DNA of 64,000 nt from Naasia aerilata (GTDB lineage Bacteria; Actinomycetota; Actinomycetes; Actinomycetales; Microbacteriaceae), in the NCBI RefSeq assembly GCF_030296595.1, contig NZ_AP027731.1, positions 2,976,001 to 3,040,000 of the forward strand, given 5' to 3'. The first letter of the stretch is position 1, and the number at the start of each line of letters is the position of its first letter. Under the pieces are notes generated by a model. That model was not told the DNA's origin. It did no database searches and saw only the letters and a program-made list of their open reading frames with translations. The position numbers and the translations under genes are program-made. Shown piece after piece: positions 1 to 11,065 of the stretch.

Positions 1-1868
<1,868 letters not shown>

Positions 1869-1925
1869 CCTGGCGGATCGGCTCCGGGAGAGGGAGGCCC
1901 TCCCGCCTGCCGGAAGGGCATCGGG

Positions 1926-2384
1926 TCAGCGGCGCTTGCCCTCGCGGAGCATCTCGATCGCGGACAGGATGCGCGAGTCCCGGGTCTCCTGCTTCTTGGC
2001 GTCGGTGATCCAGGTGACGTAGGCCTGCTGGTGGCTGGGTGCCAGACCGGCGAAGAACCCCGCCGCGGCAGGATCGGCGTCGAGCGCGGTGCGGAGGTCC
2101 GCCGGCGCCTCCACGACGCGCGGAGCGTCATCGCGCGTGAGCGTCACGGTGACGGTCTGTCCGGCCGCGACGCCGGCGGCCGTGCGGTTCTCGGCGCTGA
2201 GCGGGACCATGACACGTCCCCGGTACGGGCTCACTGTGCTGCGATAGGTGTGCCCCCCGACGGAGACGATCACCGCGACGCGCTTGCCGCCGAGCGCCTC
2301 GAGGGTGCCATCGGGGACCGGGATTCCCGTCGCGGACTTCCCCTCCTGCTCGATCGTGGACTCGAAGGTCACCGATTCCGCCAT
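1926..2384 (-). CDS. DUF1905 / YdeI-OmpD-associated family protein
   Basis: A 152-residue protein with an N-terminal beta-rich DUF1905 domain (about residues 1-90, with the typical VPDGTLEALGGKRVAVIVSVGG and YRGRVMVPLS blocks) and a C-terminal helical YdeI-like segment (APSHQQAYVTWITDAKKQETRDSRI) that carries the family's basic stretch. Members are described as bacteriocin-protection or polymyxin-resistance associated, but no biochemical role is firm. It ends 3 bp before the dhaM stop region begins on the same strand, so it could be read through from the dha genes, although the functions look unrelated. Confidence 0.7.
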   Translation of the reverse strand: MAESVTFESTIEQEGKSATGIPVPDGTLEALGGKRVAVIVSVGGHTYRSTVSPYRGRVMVPLSAENRTAAGVAAGQTVTVTLTRDDAPRVVEAPADLRTALDADPAAAGFFAGLAPSHQQAYVTWITDAKKQETRDSRILSAIEMLREGKRR

Positions 2385-2387
2385 GCC

Positions 2388-3101
2388 TCAGCTCTCCCCG
2401 AATCCGGACCGCACCAGAGCGCCGAGCGCACCCACGGCCTCCGCCGCCTGCGGGCCGGTCGCGGACAGTTCTACCGCGTCGCCGGCGGTCAGGCCGAGCG
2501 ACATGATCCCCAGGAGGCTCTTCGCGTCCACGCCGTTCACCGTGACCTGGGCGTCGAAGGAGCCTGCGAGCTTCACGAACTCCGCGGCGGGGCGGGCGTG
2601 CAGACCCTCCCGATTGACCAGGGTCGCGGTCTCCGTCACCGGGCCGGACTGCGCTGCCACCGGGGATCCCGACGGTGACGCCCCGCCGGGCGGGCTGGAG
2701 CCGGCACCGGCCCGCTGCAGCTCCGCTCCGCGCGCCGACTCCCCTGCTGCGACGACGTCGTCGAGGCTTCCGCCGCCCTCTGCCGCGACGGCCCCGGCGA
2801 CCGCACCCTCCACCAGCGGAGCGTCGACGATCCGCACGCGAGACGGGTCCTCGAGGAAGTCCAGGGCCGTCTCGGCGGTGAGAATCGCGGAGCCGAGGTC
2901 ACAGAAGATGGCCACGCCGTCCCCGTGGTCGGCCTCGTCGATGGCCGCTGTGACGCGGTCGAAGCTCGTGCCGATGCCGCCCTCGTCGGTCCCCCCGGCG
3001 GCCACCAGCGCCACCGTCGGGGCCATCTGCCGCGCCAGCTCGACGAGGCCCTCGGCGATCTTCGCGCTGTGCGAGACGAGGACGAGCCCCACGGAGGCCA
3101 C
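2388..3101 (-). CDS. dhaM: PTS-dependent dihydroxyacetone kinase phosphotransferase subunit DhaM fused to HPr
   Basis: Phosphoryl donor subunit for dihydroxyacetone kinase: it passes phosphate from the PEP:sugar phosphotransferase system to the ADP bound in DhaL. The N-terminal EIIA-mannose-like domain (about residues 1-130) has the active histidine in VSHSAKIAEG. After a Pro/Gly/Ser-rich linker (about 135-155), an HPr domain follows with its active histidine in REGLHARPAAEF. At 237 residues it lacks the C-terminal enzyme I fragment of the E. coli three-domain DhaM, so it probably takes phosphate from the general enzyme I. It follows dhaL by one base, consistent with a dhaKLM operon. Confidence 0.9.
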   Translation of the reverse strand: MASVGLVLVSHSAKIAEGLVELARQMAPTVALVAAGGTDEGGIGTSFDRVTAAIDEADHGDGVAIFCDLGSAILTAETALDFLEDPSRVRIVDAPLVEGAVAGAVAAEGGGSLDDVVAAGESARGAELQRAGAGSSPPGGASPSGSPVAAQSGPVTETATLVNREGLHARPAAEFVKLAGSFDAQVTVNGVDAKSLLGIMSLGLTAGDAVELSATGPQAAEAVGALGALVRSGFGES

Positions 3102-3102
3102 G

Positions 3103-3735
3103 TCAGGCCGCCGTATCCGCCGCCGCGCGCAGGATCAGGGCCGAGGACTGGGCGCCGGGATCGCGATGGCCGATGGCGCGCTCGCCGAGGTAGCTGGCGC
3201 GCCCCTTGCGGGCCACCAGCGGCTCGGTCTCCGCGGCGCCGCGCTCGGCGGCCGAGGCTGCGGCGTCCAGGATGGCGCCGACCTCCGCCCCCTCCTGCTC
3301 CGCGGCCGCGGCCGCGTCCACCGCCGGGGTCCAGGCGTCGACCATCGTCTTGTCGCCCGGCTCCGCCTTTCCCCGGCTGACGATCCCGTCGCGGGCGGCC
3401 GTGAGGGCCGCGACGAGGGCGGCGGGGTCCAGCTCCCCGGAGTCCTTCACCGCCGCGGACGCCTTCAGATACGCGGTCCCGTAGAGCGGACCCGCCGCAC
3501 CGCCCACCGTGGAGATGAGAGTCGTGGCGACGAGCTTGAGGACGTCGGCGGGAGTCGCGTCCGGGGCGAGCCCGTCGAGCTTGCCGAGCACGGCGGTGAA
3601 GCCGCGGTCCAGATTCTCGCCGTGGTCCCCGTCGCCGATCTCGCGATCGAGTCGCACCAGCTCCGCCCGGTTCTCGGCGATCACCGCCGCCGTGGCGCGC
3701 ACCCAGGCCAGCACCCAGTCCGTGCCGAGCGCCAT
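3103..3735 (-). CDS. dhaL: Dihydroxyacetone kinase ADP-binding subunit DhaL
   Basis: Carries the tightly bound ADP/ATP cofactor that phosphorylates dihydroxyacetone held by DhaK. The metal and nucleotide loop DREIGDGDHG lies about 30 residues from the start, and a glycine-rich helix start (STVGGAAGPLYG) follows near residue 85. The protein is about 210 residues, normal for DhaL. An ATG at 3735 gives the usual short leader before the DGDHG loop; a GTG at 3753 in the same frame is an alternative that would overlap the dhaK stop. It lies between dhaK and dhaM in one operon. Confidence 0.92.
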   Translation of the reverse strand: MALGTDWVLAWVRATAAVIAENRAELVRLDREIGDGDHGENLDRGFTAVLGKLDGLAPDATPADVLKLVATTLISTVGGAAGPLYGTAYLKASAAVKDSGELDPAALVAALTAARDGIVSRGKAEPGDKTMVDAWTPAVDAAAAAEQEGAEVGAILDAAASAAERGAAETEPLVARKGRASYLGERAIGHRDPGAQSSALILRAAADTAA

Positions 3736-3740
3736 CCGCG

Positions 3741-4742
3741 TCACCGGCCCCACCGGAGCGCGGCGGTCTGCACCGGCGCATCCCAGAGCTCGGTGAGCTC
3801 GTCGTCGAGCTTCAGCACGGTGATCGAGAAGCCCTGCATCTCGAGGGAGGTGACGTAGTTGCCGATCAGCGTGCGGTCCACAGTGATGCCCCGGCCCGTC
3901 AGCACCTCGGCGGCGTGCCGGAAGGCGATGTAGAGCTCCACGAGCGGAGTCCCGCCCATTCCGTTCACGAACAGCAGCACCCGGTCGCCGTCGCTGAAGG
4001 GGAGGTCCTCGAGGATCGGACCGAGCATGCGGTCGACGATCGCATCGGCCGGCTCCATCGGGATGCGCTCGCGGCCGGGCTCTCCGTGGATGCCGATGCC
4101 GATCTCGATCTCGTCCTCACCGATGTCGAAGCTCGGCACCCCGGCGTGCGGCACGATCGGCGCGGTGAGCGCGACACCCATCGACCGGACGTTGGCGTTG
4201 ACCTTCTCAGCGACGGCGGTCACCGCGTCCAGGTCGTCGCCACGCTCCGCGGCCGCGCCCGCGATCTTCTCCACCAGGACCGTTCCGGCGACTCCGCGGC
4301 GGCCGGCCGTGTACAGGGAGTCCTTGACCGCGACGTCGTCGTTGACGATCACCGAGCGGACCTCGATGTCCTCAGCGGAGGCGAGGTCGGCTGCCGTCTC
4401 GAAGTTGAGCACGTCGCCCGTGTAGTTCTTGACGATGTGCAGCACCCCTGCGCCGCCGTTGACGGCCTGAGTGGCCGCCAGGATCGGGTCCGGCGTCGGC
4501 GAGGTGAAGACGGCGCCGGGGACCGCAGCGTCGAGCATCCCGTAGCCGACGAAGCCCCCGTGCAGGGGCTCGTGACCGCTTCCTCCGCCCGAGACCAGGC
4601 CGACCTTGCCCTGCTTCGGCGCGTCCGCGCGGACGATGAAGATCGGGTCGGTGTGCACCTCGAGCAGGCCGGGGTGGGCGGCGGCGATGCCGGAGACGGC
4701 CTCCTCCACCACGGTGCGCGGATTGTTGATGAGCTTCTTCAT
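3741..4742 (-). CDS. dhaK: Dihydroxyacetone kinase substrate-binding subunit DhaK
   Basis: Binds dihydroxyacetone covalently through a histidine and presents it to DhaL for phosphorylation, feeding glycolysis with DHAP. The 333-residue protein has the glycine loop [11 protein letters not shown] near residue 50 and the hemiaminal-forming histidine in [10 protein letters not shown] near residue 220. The start at 4742 (MKKLINNP) is the canonical N-terminus; the frame stays open further upstream but that extension has no family similarity. It is the first gene of dhaKLM and divergent from glpF across a 239-bp gap, so glycerol/DHA genes are grouped. Confidence 0.93.
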   Translation of the reverse strand: MKKLINNPRTVVEEAVSGIAAAHPGLLEVHTDPIFIVRADAPKQGKVGLVSGGGSGHEPLHGGFVGYGMLDAAVPGAVFTSPTPDPILAATQAVNGGAGVLHIVKNYTGDVLNFETAADLASAEDIEVRSVIVNDDVAVKDSLYTAGRRGVAGTVLVEKIAGAAAERGDDLDAVTAVAEKVNANVRSMGVALTAPIVPHAGVPSFDIGEDEIEIGIGIHGEPGRERIPMEPADAIVDRMLGPILEDLPFSDGDRVLLFVNGMGGTPLVELYIAFRHAAEVLTGRGITVDRTLIGNYVTSLEMQGFSITVLKLDDELTELWDAPVQTAALRWGR

Positions 4743-4981
4743 CGAAACTGCTCCTGTTCTCGCACGGATGACGGGCGTCCCCGCCGGACCACACGCTACG
4801 CCCACGGCGAGGCGCCACCCAAGAGCCGTCCAGTCCCCATCCGGCTCCCCGCAGGAACGACGGATGCCGCTCGGGGAATTCGCCTCTTATCCCGGCAAAT
4901 CCCTGGGTCTATGGTGAGAACGGCCGCATGGGGGCGGCCTGATGCCTCGGCATCATCACCCGGTCAGGAAGGAATGTCGGA
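4743..4981 (+). promoter_or_regulatory. Divergent intergenic region between dhaK and glpF
   Basis: This 239-bp gap must hold the promoters of both dhaKLM (minus) and glpFK (plus). An AT-richer patch at about 4885-4918 (CTTATCC...TCTATGGT) resembles a weak promoter for glpF, and an AGGAAGGA ribosome-binding site lies just before the GTG start at 4982. I found no convincing operator palindrome. The promoter position is inference only. Confidence 0.3.
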
Positions 4982-5743
4982 GTGGACAATCTGGGAACCA
5001 TCTTTCTCTCTGAAGTCGTCGGGACAGCGATGCTGCTGCTCCTCGGTGCTGGCGTCGTCGCGAACGTCATCCTCACCAAGAACAAGGGGTTCGGCGGCGG
5101 CTGGCTCCTGATCAACTTCGGCTGGGGACTCGCGGTCTTCGCCGGTGTGACGGTGTCCTACGCCTCCGGCGCGCACCTCAACCCGGCCGTCACGCTGGGC
5201 CTCGCCGCTGCCGGGAAGATCGACAGCGACAACCCGTTCCTCACGGTGATCGTCTACATCGTCGCCCAGCTGATCGGCGCGTTCATCGGCGCCGTCCTCG
5301 CCTGGCTGGCGTACAAGAACCACTTCGACGAGGAGCCCGACCCCGCCGCGAAGCTCGGCGTGTTCTCGACCGGCCCGGCCATCCGCAGCTACGCGTGGAA
5401 CCTCATCACCGAGATCATCGGCACGTTCGTCCTGGTCTTCGTCGTCATCGGCTTCGGCAAGGGTGGGGATCCCGACACGAACACGCCGGCGGGACTCGCG
5501 GCCCTCGGCGCCCTGCCCGTCGCGTTCCTCGTGGTCGCGATCGGCGCATCGCTCGGTGGCCCCACCGGCTACGCGATCAACCCGGCGCGTGACCTCGGCC
5601 CCCGCATCGCGCACGCCCTCCTGCCCATCCGCGGCAAGGGCAGCAGCGACTGGAGCTACTCCTGGGTGCCGATCGTCGGCCCCATCATCGGCGGTGTCCT
5701 CGCCGGCTGGCTCTCCCTGGTGCTGCTCCCCGCCGCATCCTGA
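4982..5743 (+). CDS. glpF: Glycerol uptake facilitator (aquaglyceroporin)
   Basis: Membrane channel of the MIP family that lets glycerol diffuse into the cell. At 253 residues it has six hydrophobic segments and both half-helix motifs: NPAV (in SGAHLNPAVT, near residue 66) and NPAR (in YAINPARDLGPR, near residue 203). The aspartate right after the second motif is typical of glycerol-conducting members rather than water-specific channels. Start is GTG at 4982 preceded by an AGGAAGGA ribosome-binding site. glpK follows after 35 bp, so the two form a glycerol-utilisation operon. Confidence 0.93.
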   Translation: MDNLGTIFLSEVVGTAMLLLLGAGVVANVILTKNKGFGGGWLLINFGWGLAVFAGVTVSYASGAHLNPAVTLGLAAAGKIDSDNPFLTVIVYIVAQLIGAFIGAVLAWLAYKNHFDEEPDPAAKLGVFSTGPAIRSYAWNLITEIIGTFVLVFVVIGFGKGGDPDTNTPAGLAALGALPVAFLVVAIGASLGGPTGYAINPARDLGPRIAHALLPIRGKGSSDWSYSWVPIVGPIIGGVLAGWLSLVLLPAAS

Positions 5744-5778
5744 TCCACCCATACGCCTGATAACGAAGGAGTTACTCC

Positions 5779-7290
5779 GTGGCGGACTACATCATCGCAA
5801 TCGACCAGGGCACGACCAGCACCCGCGCCATCGTCTTCGACCACTCGGGGTCGATCGTCTCGACCGGCCAGAAGGAGCACGAGCAGATCTTCCCGCGGGC
5901 CGGCTGGGTCGAGCACGACCCGATGGAGATCTGGAACAACACTCGCGAGGTCATCGGCCAGGCGCTGTCCAAGGCCGACATCACGCGGCACGACATCCAG
6001 GCGGTCGGCATCACCAACCAGCGCGAGACCGCGGTGGTGTGGGACAAGACGACCGGCAAGCCCGTCTACAACGCGATCGTGTGGCAGGACACCCGCACGC
6101 AGAGCATCGTGGACCGGCTCGCCAACGGCGACGTCGAGCGCTACAAGGAGAAGGTCGGGCTGCCGCTCGCCACCTACTTCTCGGGCACGAAGATCGTCTG
6201 GATCCTGGAGAACGTCGACGGCGCCCGCGAGAAGGCGGAGGCCGGCGACCTGCTGTTCGGCACCACCGACACGTGGGTCCTCTGGAACCTCACCGGCGGT
6301 GTCGACGGCGGCGTGCACGCGACCGACGTGACCAACGCCTCGCGCACCCTCTTCATGGACCTCGAGACGCTGGCCTGGGACGACTCGATCCTCGCCGACT
6401 TCAACGTCCCGAGGTCGATGCTCCCCGAGATCCGCAGCTCCTCCGAGGTCTACGGCCAGGTCGAGGCGTCCAGCCTGCTCCGCGAGGTGCCGGTCGCCGG
6501 CATCCTCGGCGACCAGCAGGCCGCGACGTTCGGCCAGGCGGCGTTCGACACCGGCGAGTCGAAGAACACCTACGGCACGGGCAACTTCCTCATCTTCAAC
6601 ACGGGTGAGGAGATCATCCGCTCGAAGAACGGCCTCCTCACGACGCTCGGGTACAAGCTGGGCGACGCGAAGCCGCACTACGCGCTCGAGGGATCGATCG
6701 CCGTGACGGGATCGCTCGTCCAGTGGCTGCGCGACAACCTCGGCATGATCAAGAGCGCGGCCGAGGTCGAGGAGCTGGCGAAGACGGTCGACGACAACGG
6801 CGGCGTGTACATCGTCCCCGCGTTCTCCGGTCTCTTCGCGCCGTACTGGCGGCCCGACGCGCGCGGCGCGATCGTGGGCCTCACCCGGTACGTCAACAAG
6901 GGCCACATCGCGAGGGCCGCCCTGGAGGCGACCGCGTTCCAGACCCGCGAGGTGCTGGACGCGGTCAACGCAGACTCCGGCGTCGACCTGACCGAGCTGA
7001 AGGTGGACGGCGGCATGATCGCCAACAACACCCTCATGCAGTTCCAGGCCGACATCCTCGGCGTGCCGGTCGTGCGGCCCGTCGTCGCGGAGACCACGGC
7101 CCTCGGCGCCGCCTACGCCGCGGGACTGGCCACCGGGTTCTGGAAGGACCTGGACGACCTCCGCGGCAACTGGCAGGAGGACAGCCGGTGGACTCCGAAC
7201 ATGGAGGACACCGAGCGTGAGCGCCAGCTGCGGCTCTGGAAGAAGGCCGTCACGAAGACCTTCGACTGGGTCGACGAGGACGTGCAGTAG
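5779..7290 (+). CDS. glpK: Glycerol kinase
   Basis: Phosphorylates glycerol to glycerol-3-phosphate with ATP, trapping glycerol brought in by GlpF. The 503-residue length is standard for the FGGY kinase family. The N-terminal phosphate loop [15 protein letters not shown] lies at residues 6-20, the substrate aspartate in [12 protein letters not shown] near 240, and the C-terminal nucleotide region in [12 protein letters not shown] near 410. The GTG start at 5779 has a strong AAGGAG site 9-14 bp upstream. Glycerol-3-phosphate dehydrogenase is not in this window. Confidence 0.96.
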   Translation: MADYIIAIDQGTTSTRAIVFDHSGSIVSTGQKEHEQIFPRAGWVEHDPMEIWNNTREVIGQALSKADITRHDIQAVGITNQRETAVVWDKTTGKPVYNAIVWQDTRTQSIVDRLANGDVERYKEKVGLPLATYFSGTKIVWILENVDGAREKAEAGDLLFGTTDTWVLWNLTGGVDGGVHATDVTNASRTLFMDLETLAWDDSILADFNVPRSMLPEIRSSSEVYGQVEASSLLREVPVAGILGDQQAATFGQAAFDTGESKNTYGTGNFLIFNTGEEIIRSKNGLLTTLGYKLGDAKPHYALEGSIAVTGSLVQWLRDNLGMIKSAAEVEELAKTVDDNGGVYIVPAFSGLFAPYWRPDARGAIVGLTRYVNKGHIARAALEATAFQTREVLDAVNADSGVDLTELKVDGGMIANNTLMQFQADILGVPVVRPVVAETTALGAAYAAGLATGFWKDLDDLRGNWQEDSRWTPNMEDTERERQLRLWKKAVTKTFDWVDEDVQ

Positions 7291-7306
7291 CCCGCTGACC
7301 TGACCC

Positions 7307-7352
7307 GCCCAGTTCTGCGGCAACTCGCCACTGAGTTGCCGCAGAACTGGGC
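7307..7352. repeat. Perfect 20-bp inverted repeat, left copy flanking the DUF559 gene
   Basis: Arms GCCCAGTTCTGCGGCAACTC (7307-7326) and its exact reverse complement (7333-7352) surround a 6-nt loop. It sits 17 bp after the glpK stop and could terminate glpFK transcription, but no U-run follows. A second, diverged copy lies at 8304-8349 on the other side of the DUF559 gene, so this is a repeated element rather than a plain terminator. Confidence 0.85.
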
Positions 7353-7427
7353 ATCTCGCGTTAACGAGGAGGTCGCGGCTGTGGAGAACGCCGCTGCCGC
7401 GGCCGGCGCGCTGGCATCCTCCCCGGC

Positions 7428-8300
7428 GTGAAGCGTCAACGCCCCCACCTGCCCGCCCCGATCTCCACCACACGGCACGCTCTGAGCGCGGGTCTCAGCC
7501 CCGGGATGATGCGCTCGCCGCACTGGGACGCGTCGGTGTGGGGTGTTCGCGCCGCCGGCACGGCGGTGTCGCTGGAGGCACGGTGCCGGCTGTATGCGGC
7601 GCGCCTGCCCGATGCGTTCTTCAGCCACCGGACGGCGGCGGCGCTCCTCGGCCTTCCGCTTCCTCCGGGGCCCGACGACGTGCTGGACATGTCCGTGGCC
7701 GCCCCTGACCGCGCGCCCCACGCGAAGGGCCTGTCGGGACACAGCCTCGTTCTAGAGGAGAACGACCTCGTCGTCGTCGACGGGCTGCGGGTGACGAGGC
7801 CGGCCCGGACATGGTTCGACCTGGGCAAGGAGCTCGCCGTGCCGGATCTGGTCGTCGCGGGCGACCGCATCCTCTCCCGAGCCGCTCCTCTGGGCACCCG
7901 CGCCGACCTCGCCGCCATGGTGGAGGATCACCCCGGGGAGCGCGGTGTCCGGCGCCTGGCGACGGCACTGGCACTGATCCGGGAGGGCACCGAGTCGCCC
8001 CAGGAGTCCCGGCTGCGGACGATCCTGATGCAGGGCGGGCTGCCGGAACCGGCGGTGAACCTCGACATCCACGACGAGCGCGGCAGATTCCTCGGTCGTG
8101 GCGACCTCGTCTACGTCGCCGAGCGCCTCGTCATCGAATACCAGGGCGACTACCACCGGGACAAGGCTCAGTGGAGACGGGACATGTCGCGTCGCGCCGC
8201 CCTGGAGGCGGCCGGATGGCGGGTCCTCGAGCTGAACGCTGACGACCTTCGTGATCCGGCGCTGCTCGTCGCCCGAGTACGGGACCTCCTGCTGCGCTGA
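7428..8300 (+). CDS. DUF559 (Vsr-like) endonuclease-domain protein
   Basis: A 290-residue protein with a C-terminal DUF559 domain (about residues 185-290). Its PD-(D/E)xK-like residues are visible: E in SPQESRLR, D in LGRGDLVYV, and E-x-Q in VIEYQGDYH, followed by the RR/AAGWRVLEL block. The N-terminal half resembles the AbiEi-type antitoxin/winged-helix region common in actinobacterial homologues (FFSHRTAAALLGLPLP). The function is not established; nuclease activity is inferred from the fold. The gene is flanked on both sides by copies of one palindrome (7307-7352 and 8304-8349) and stands between glpK and trpD with no functional link to either. The ATG start at 7428 has no strong ribosome-binding site. 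Confidence 0.75.
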   Translation: MKRQRPHLPAPISTTRHALSAGLSPGMMRSPHWDASVWGVRAAGTAVSLEARCRLYAARLPDAFFSHRTAAALLGLPLPPGPDDVLDMSVAAPDRAPHAKGLSGHSLVLEENDLVVVDGLRVTRPARTWFDLGKELAVPDLVVAGDRILSRAAPLGTRADLAAMVEDHPGERGVRRLATALALIREGTESPQESRLRTILMQGGLPEPAVNLDIHDERGRFLGRGDLVYVAERLVIEYQGDYHRDKAQWRRDMSRRAALEAAGWRVLELNADDLRDPALLVARVRDLLLR

Positions 8301-8303
8301 GTC

Positions 8304-8349
8304 GCCCACTTCTGTGGCAACTCGGCGCCGACTTGCCGCAGAACTGGGC
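8304..8349. repeat. Imperfect inverted repeat, right copy flanking the DUF559 gene
   Basis: A 46-bp palindrome with 23-nt arms and three mismatches, closely matching the copy at 7307-7352 (shared core TTGCCGCAGAACTGGGC). It begins 3 bp after the DUF559 stop codon and ends 3 bp before the trpD stop, filling the convergent gap. It may also end transcription in both directions. Confidence 0.85.
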
Positions 8350-8352
8350 GGC

Positions 8353-9422
8353 TCACTGAGGGGAACGTCCGGGGCGCTGAGTGGCGGCGGTCCAGGCGTC
8401 GAGCTTCGCAAGGGCGGCGCCGCTGTCGATCGCCTCCGCCGCCGTCGCCATCCGCTCTGAGAGGCGCGCCGTGATCGGGCGGCCCGCCGCCTCCGGGTCG
8501 TGGGAGAGGTCCCAGGCGGCGAGGGCGGCGGCGGCGTTGAGCAGCACGATGTCCCGCACGGGACCGGATGCCCCGCCGAGAACCGCGCGGGCCGTCGCGG
8601 CGTTCTCCGCCGGCGACCCGCCCTGCAGGTCCGCGATGGAGGCGCGCGGGAGGCCGAGCTCGCGCGGATTGAGGTCGTGCTCGGTGACCGCTCCCCCGCT
8701 GACCTCCCAGATGTGGCTGTGCCCGGTAGTCGTCAGCTCGTCGAGGCCGTCGTCGCCACGGAAGACGAGAGCGGTGGCGCCGCGGGTCTGGAACACGCCG
8801 ACCAGGAGCGGGATGACCTCGGCCCGGGCCACGCCGACCGCATTGGCCTCCGGGCGCGCCGGGTTGCAGAGGGGGCCGAGGAAGTTGAAGACCGTCGGCA
8901 CGCCCAGCTCGCCGCGGACGACGCCCGCGTGCTTGAAGCCGGGGTGGAAGGCGGACGCGAAGACGAAGGTGATGCCGACCTCCTCCAGCACCCGGGCGAC
9001 CCGCGCGGGGTCCAGCGTGAGGTCGATCCCGAGCGCCCCGAGCACGTCGCTCGACCCGGAGGCGGAGCTAGCGGCCTTGTTGCCGTGCTTGACCACCCTC
9101 GCGCCGGCCGCCGCTGCCACGACGGCCGCCATCGTGGAGACGTTGACGGTGCGGAATCGGTCGCCGCCCGTGCCGACGATGTCGAGCACGTCCGACGAGA
9201 CCTCGAGGGGAACGGCGTGCTCGAGGATCGCGTCGCGGAACCCGACGACCTCGTCGACGCTCTCCCCTTGGCCCGCAGTGCCACCAGGAAGCCGGCCAGC
9301 TGGGCGGGAGATGCCTCCCCGAGCATGACCTGCTCCATGGCCCAGGTGGAATCGGCGATGGAGAGGTCCTCCCCCTCGAGGAGGGAGCCGATCAGCGCGG
9401 ACCAGGTGGGCGTCGGAAGCAT
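8353..9422 (-). CDS. trpD: Anthranilate phosphoribosyltransferase (frame broken once in this assembly)
   Basis: Transfers the phosphoribosyl group from PRPP to anthranilate in tryptophan synthesis. The N-terminus from ATG 9422 ([15 protein letters not shown]) reads into the glycosyltransferase helical domain. The frame then shifts at the CCCC run 9264-9267, where one added base continues into [19 protein letters not shown] (PRPP loop), [13 protein letters not shown] and [11 protein letters not shown]. With the shift repaired the protein is about 356 residues, normal for TrpD. It is divergent from ctaE, the same arrangement as in M. tuberculosis. The break is most likely a sequencing error because all domains on both sides are intact. 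Confidence 0.88.
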
Positions 9423-9571
9423 GCCCCGATCCTAATGAGCGCGCCGCACGCGCCTTTCGGATGCCCTCGGCGACGGAATCCGCGCCGCTTCCATGCCCTT
9501 CGGTAACGAACCGCTGGGAAGGGGCAGACAGGGCTGCCGAATGCGAAGCGGTGTCGTGGCGATCCACCATA

Positions 9572-10204
9572 ATGAGAGATGTGAGCAGCGCGTCAGTCCT
9601 CCAGTCGACAAGCGCTCCGGTCGTCAATCGCTCCAACCCCATCGCGGTCGGAACGATCGTCTGGCTCGGCAGCGAGGTCATGTTCTTCGCGGGCCTGTTC
9701 GCGATCTACTTCACCCTCCGAGGTGTGGCGCCGGACATGTGGGCCGCGGAGACGCAGCACCTCAACTTCCCGTACTCGCTGACGAACACGATCATCCTGG
9801 TGCTGAGCTCCTTCACCTGCCAGATGGGCGTCTTCGCGGCGGAGCGGCTGCAGCCCCGCGCGACGAGCATGTGGCGCTGGGGCATGGTCGAGTGGTTCTT
9901 CCTCACCTATGCCATGGGCGCGATCTTCGTCTCCGGTCAGATCCTCGAGTACGCCACCCTGGTGAGCGAGGGCATCACGCTCTCCTCCAACGCCTACGGC
10001 TCGGCGTTCTACCTGACCACGGGCTTCCACGGCCTCCACGTCACCGGCGGCCTGCTCGCCTTCCTGCTCGTCATCGGCCGCGCCTTCGCGGTCAAGAACT
10101 TCGGACATCGCGAGGCCACCAGCGCCATCGTGGTGTCGTACTACTGGCACTTCGTCGACGTCGTGTGGATCGGCCTGTTCGCCGTCATCTACGTCCTGAG
10201 ATAG
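9572..10204 (+). CDS. ctaE: Cytochrome c oxidase subunit III
   Basis: Subunit III of the aa3-type cytochrome c oxidase in the cytoplasmic membrane; it stabilises the catalytic core. About 210 residues with five hydrophobic segments. The characteristic first helix is [17 protein letters not shown], followed by the conserved [12 protein letters not shown] and a C-terminal [15 protein letters not shown] chose ATG 9572; a GTG at 9581 is also possible, and the longer open frame upstream has no family similarity. It heads ctaE-qcrC-qcrA-qcrB with a 13-bp gap to qcrC, as in mycobacteria, tying the oxidase to the bc1 complex. Confidence 0.93.
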   Translation: MRDVSSASVLQSTSAPVVNRSNPIAVGTIVWLGSEVMFFAGLFAIYFTLRGVAPDMWAAETQHLNFPYSLTNTIILVLSSFTCQMGVFAAERLQPRATSMWRWGMVEWFFLTYAMGAIFVSGQILEYATLVSEGITLSSNAYGSAFYLTTGFHGLHVTGGLLAFLLVIGRAFAVKNFGHREATSAIVVSYYWHFVDVVWIGLFAVIYVLR

Positions 10205-10217
10205 GGAACGGATCGAA

Positions 10218-11033
10218 TTGGCACCCCGAATGCAGAACGAACGACGCCGCTCCTCGCGTCGGCGGGGCCGACGCTCGCCGCTGGCGACCGTCGCGCTGAT
10301 CGCGCTGGGCCTCGTCTTCACCGGCACCGGCTACACGCTCTTCACCGCATCGTCGTCCTCGGACGGCGCGGCCGCGGCATCCCAGGAGAGCGTCGAAGAG
10401 GGCAAGAAGCTGTTCGCCGCCAACTGCGCCACCTGCCACGGCATGGCACTGCAGGGCACCGAGGCCGGGCCGACCCTGATCGGTGTGGGCGCCGCCTCCG
10501 TCGACTTCCAGGTGGGCACCGGCCGCATGCCGCTGTCCAACACGGGCCCGCAGGCGCCGGAGAAGCCGGTGCTCTTCGACGACGACCAGGTGCAGGCGCT
10601 GGCGGACTACGTCGCCTCCGTCTCCCCCGGTCCTGCCCAGCCGGACGAGCAGTACCTCGACGCCGCCGGTGACGCCACGCGCGGCGCCGAGCTGTTCCGC
10701 ATCAACTGCGCCATGTGCCACAACGTGGCCGGCGCCGGTGGCGCTCTGACGGAGGGCAAGTACGCGCCCTCGCTGCAGGGCACCTCCGCCAAGCACATCT
10801 ACGAGGCGATGGTCACCGGCCCCCAGAACATGCCGGTGTTCAACGACGCGAACCTCACACCCGAGGACAAGCGCGACATCATCACCGCCCTCAAGTACAA
10901 CGAGACGAACCCCTCGCCTGGTGGATTCGAGCTCGGCTCACTCGGACCGGTCGCCGAAGGCATGTTCGCGTGGATCTTCGGCCTGGGCGCGATCATCGCG
11001 CTCACGGTCTGGATCACCGCGCGCTCGAACTAG
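10218..11033 (+). CDS. qcrC: Cytochrome bc1 complex diheme cytochrome c subunit
   Basis: Carries electrons from the Rieske centre to the aa3 oxidase within the bcc-aa3 supercomplex, replacing a soluble cytochrome c. The 271-residue protein has a basic N-terminus, a membrane helix (about residues 22-42), two heme c sites CATCH and CAMCH (near residues 71 and 170), and a C-terminal membrane helix (FAWIFGLGAIIALTVWI). This is the two-heme type typical of Actinobacteria. The start is either TTG 10218 or ATG 10230. It is followed by qcrA after 32 bp. Confidence 0.94.
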   Translation: MAPRMQNERRRSSRRRGRRSPLATVALIALGLVFTGTGYTLFTASSSSDGAAAASQESVEEGKKLFAANCATCHGMALQGTEAGPTLIGVGAASVDFQVGTGRMPLSNTGPQAPEKPVLFDDDQVQALADYVASVSPGPAQPDEQYLDAAGDATRGAELFRINCAMCHNVAGAGGALTEGKYAPSLQGTSAKHIYEAMVTGPQNMPVFNDANLTPEDKRDIITALKYNETNPSPGGFELGSLGPVAEGMFAWIFGLGAIIALTVWITARSN

Positions 11034-11065
11034 TCGACGACCTGCAACACAGCGGAAGGACAGCA

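Noticed and set aside
7307..7352. Palindrome after glpK taken simply as a terminator
   Set aside because: No T-run follows and a related copy occurs on the other side of the next gene, so a repeat-element reading is preferred, although termination remains possible.
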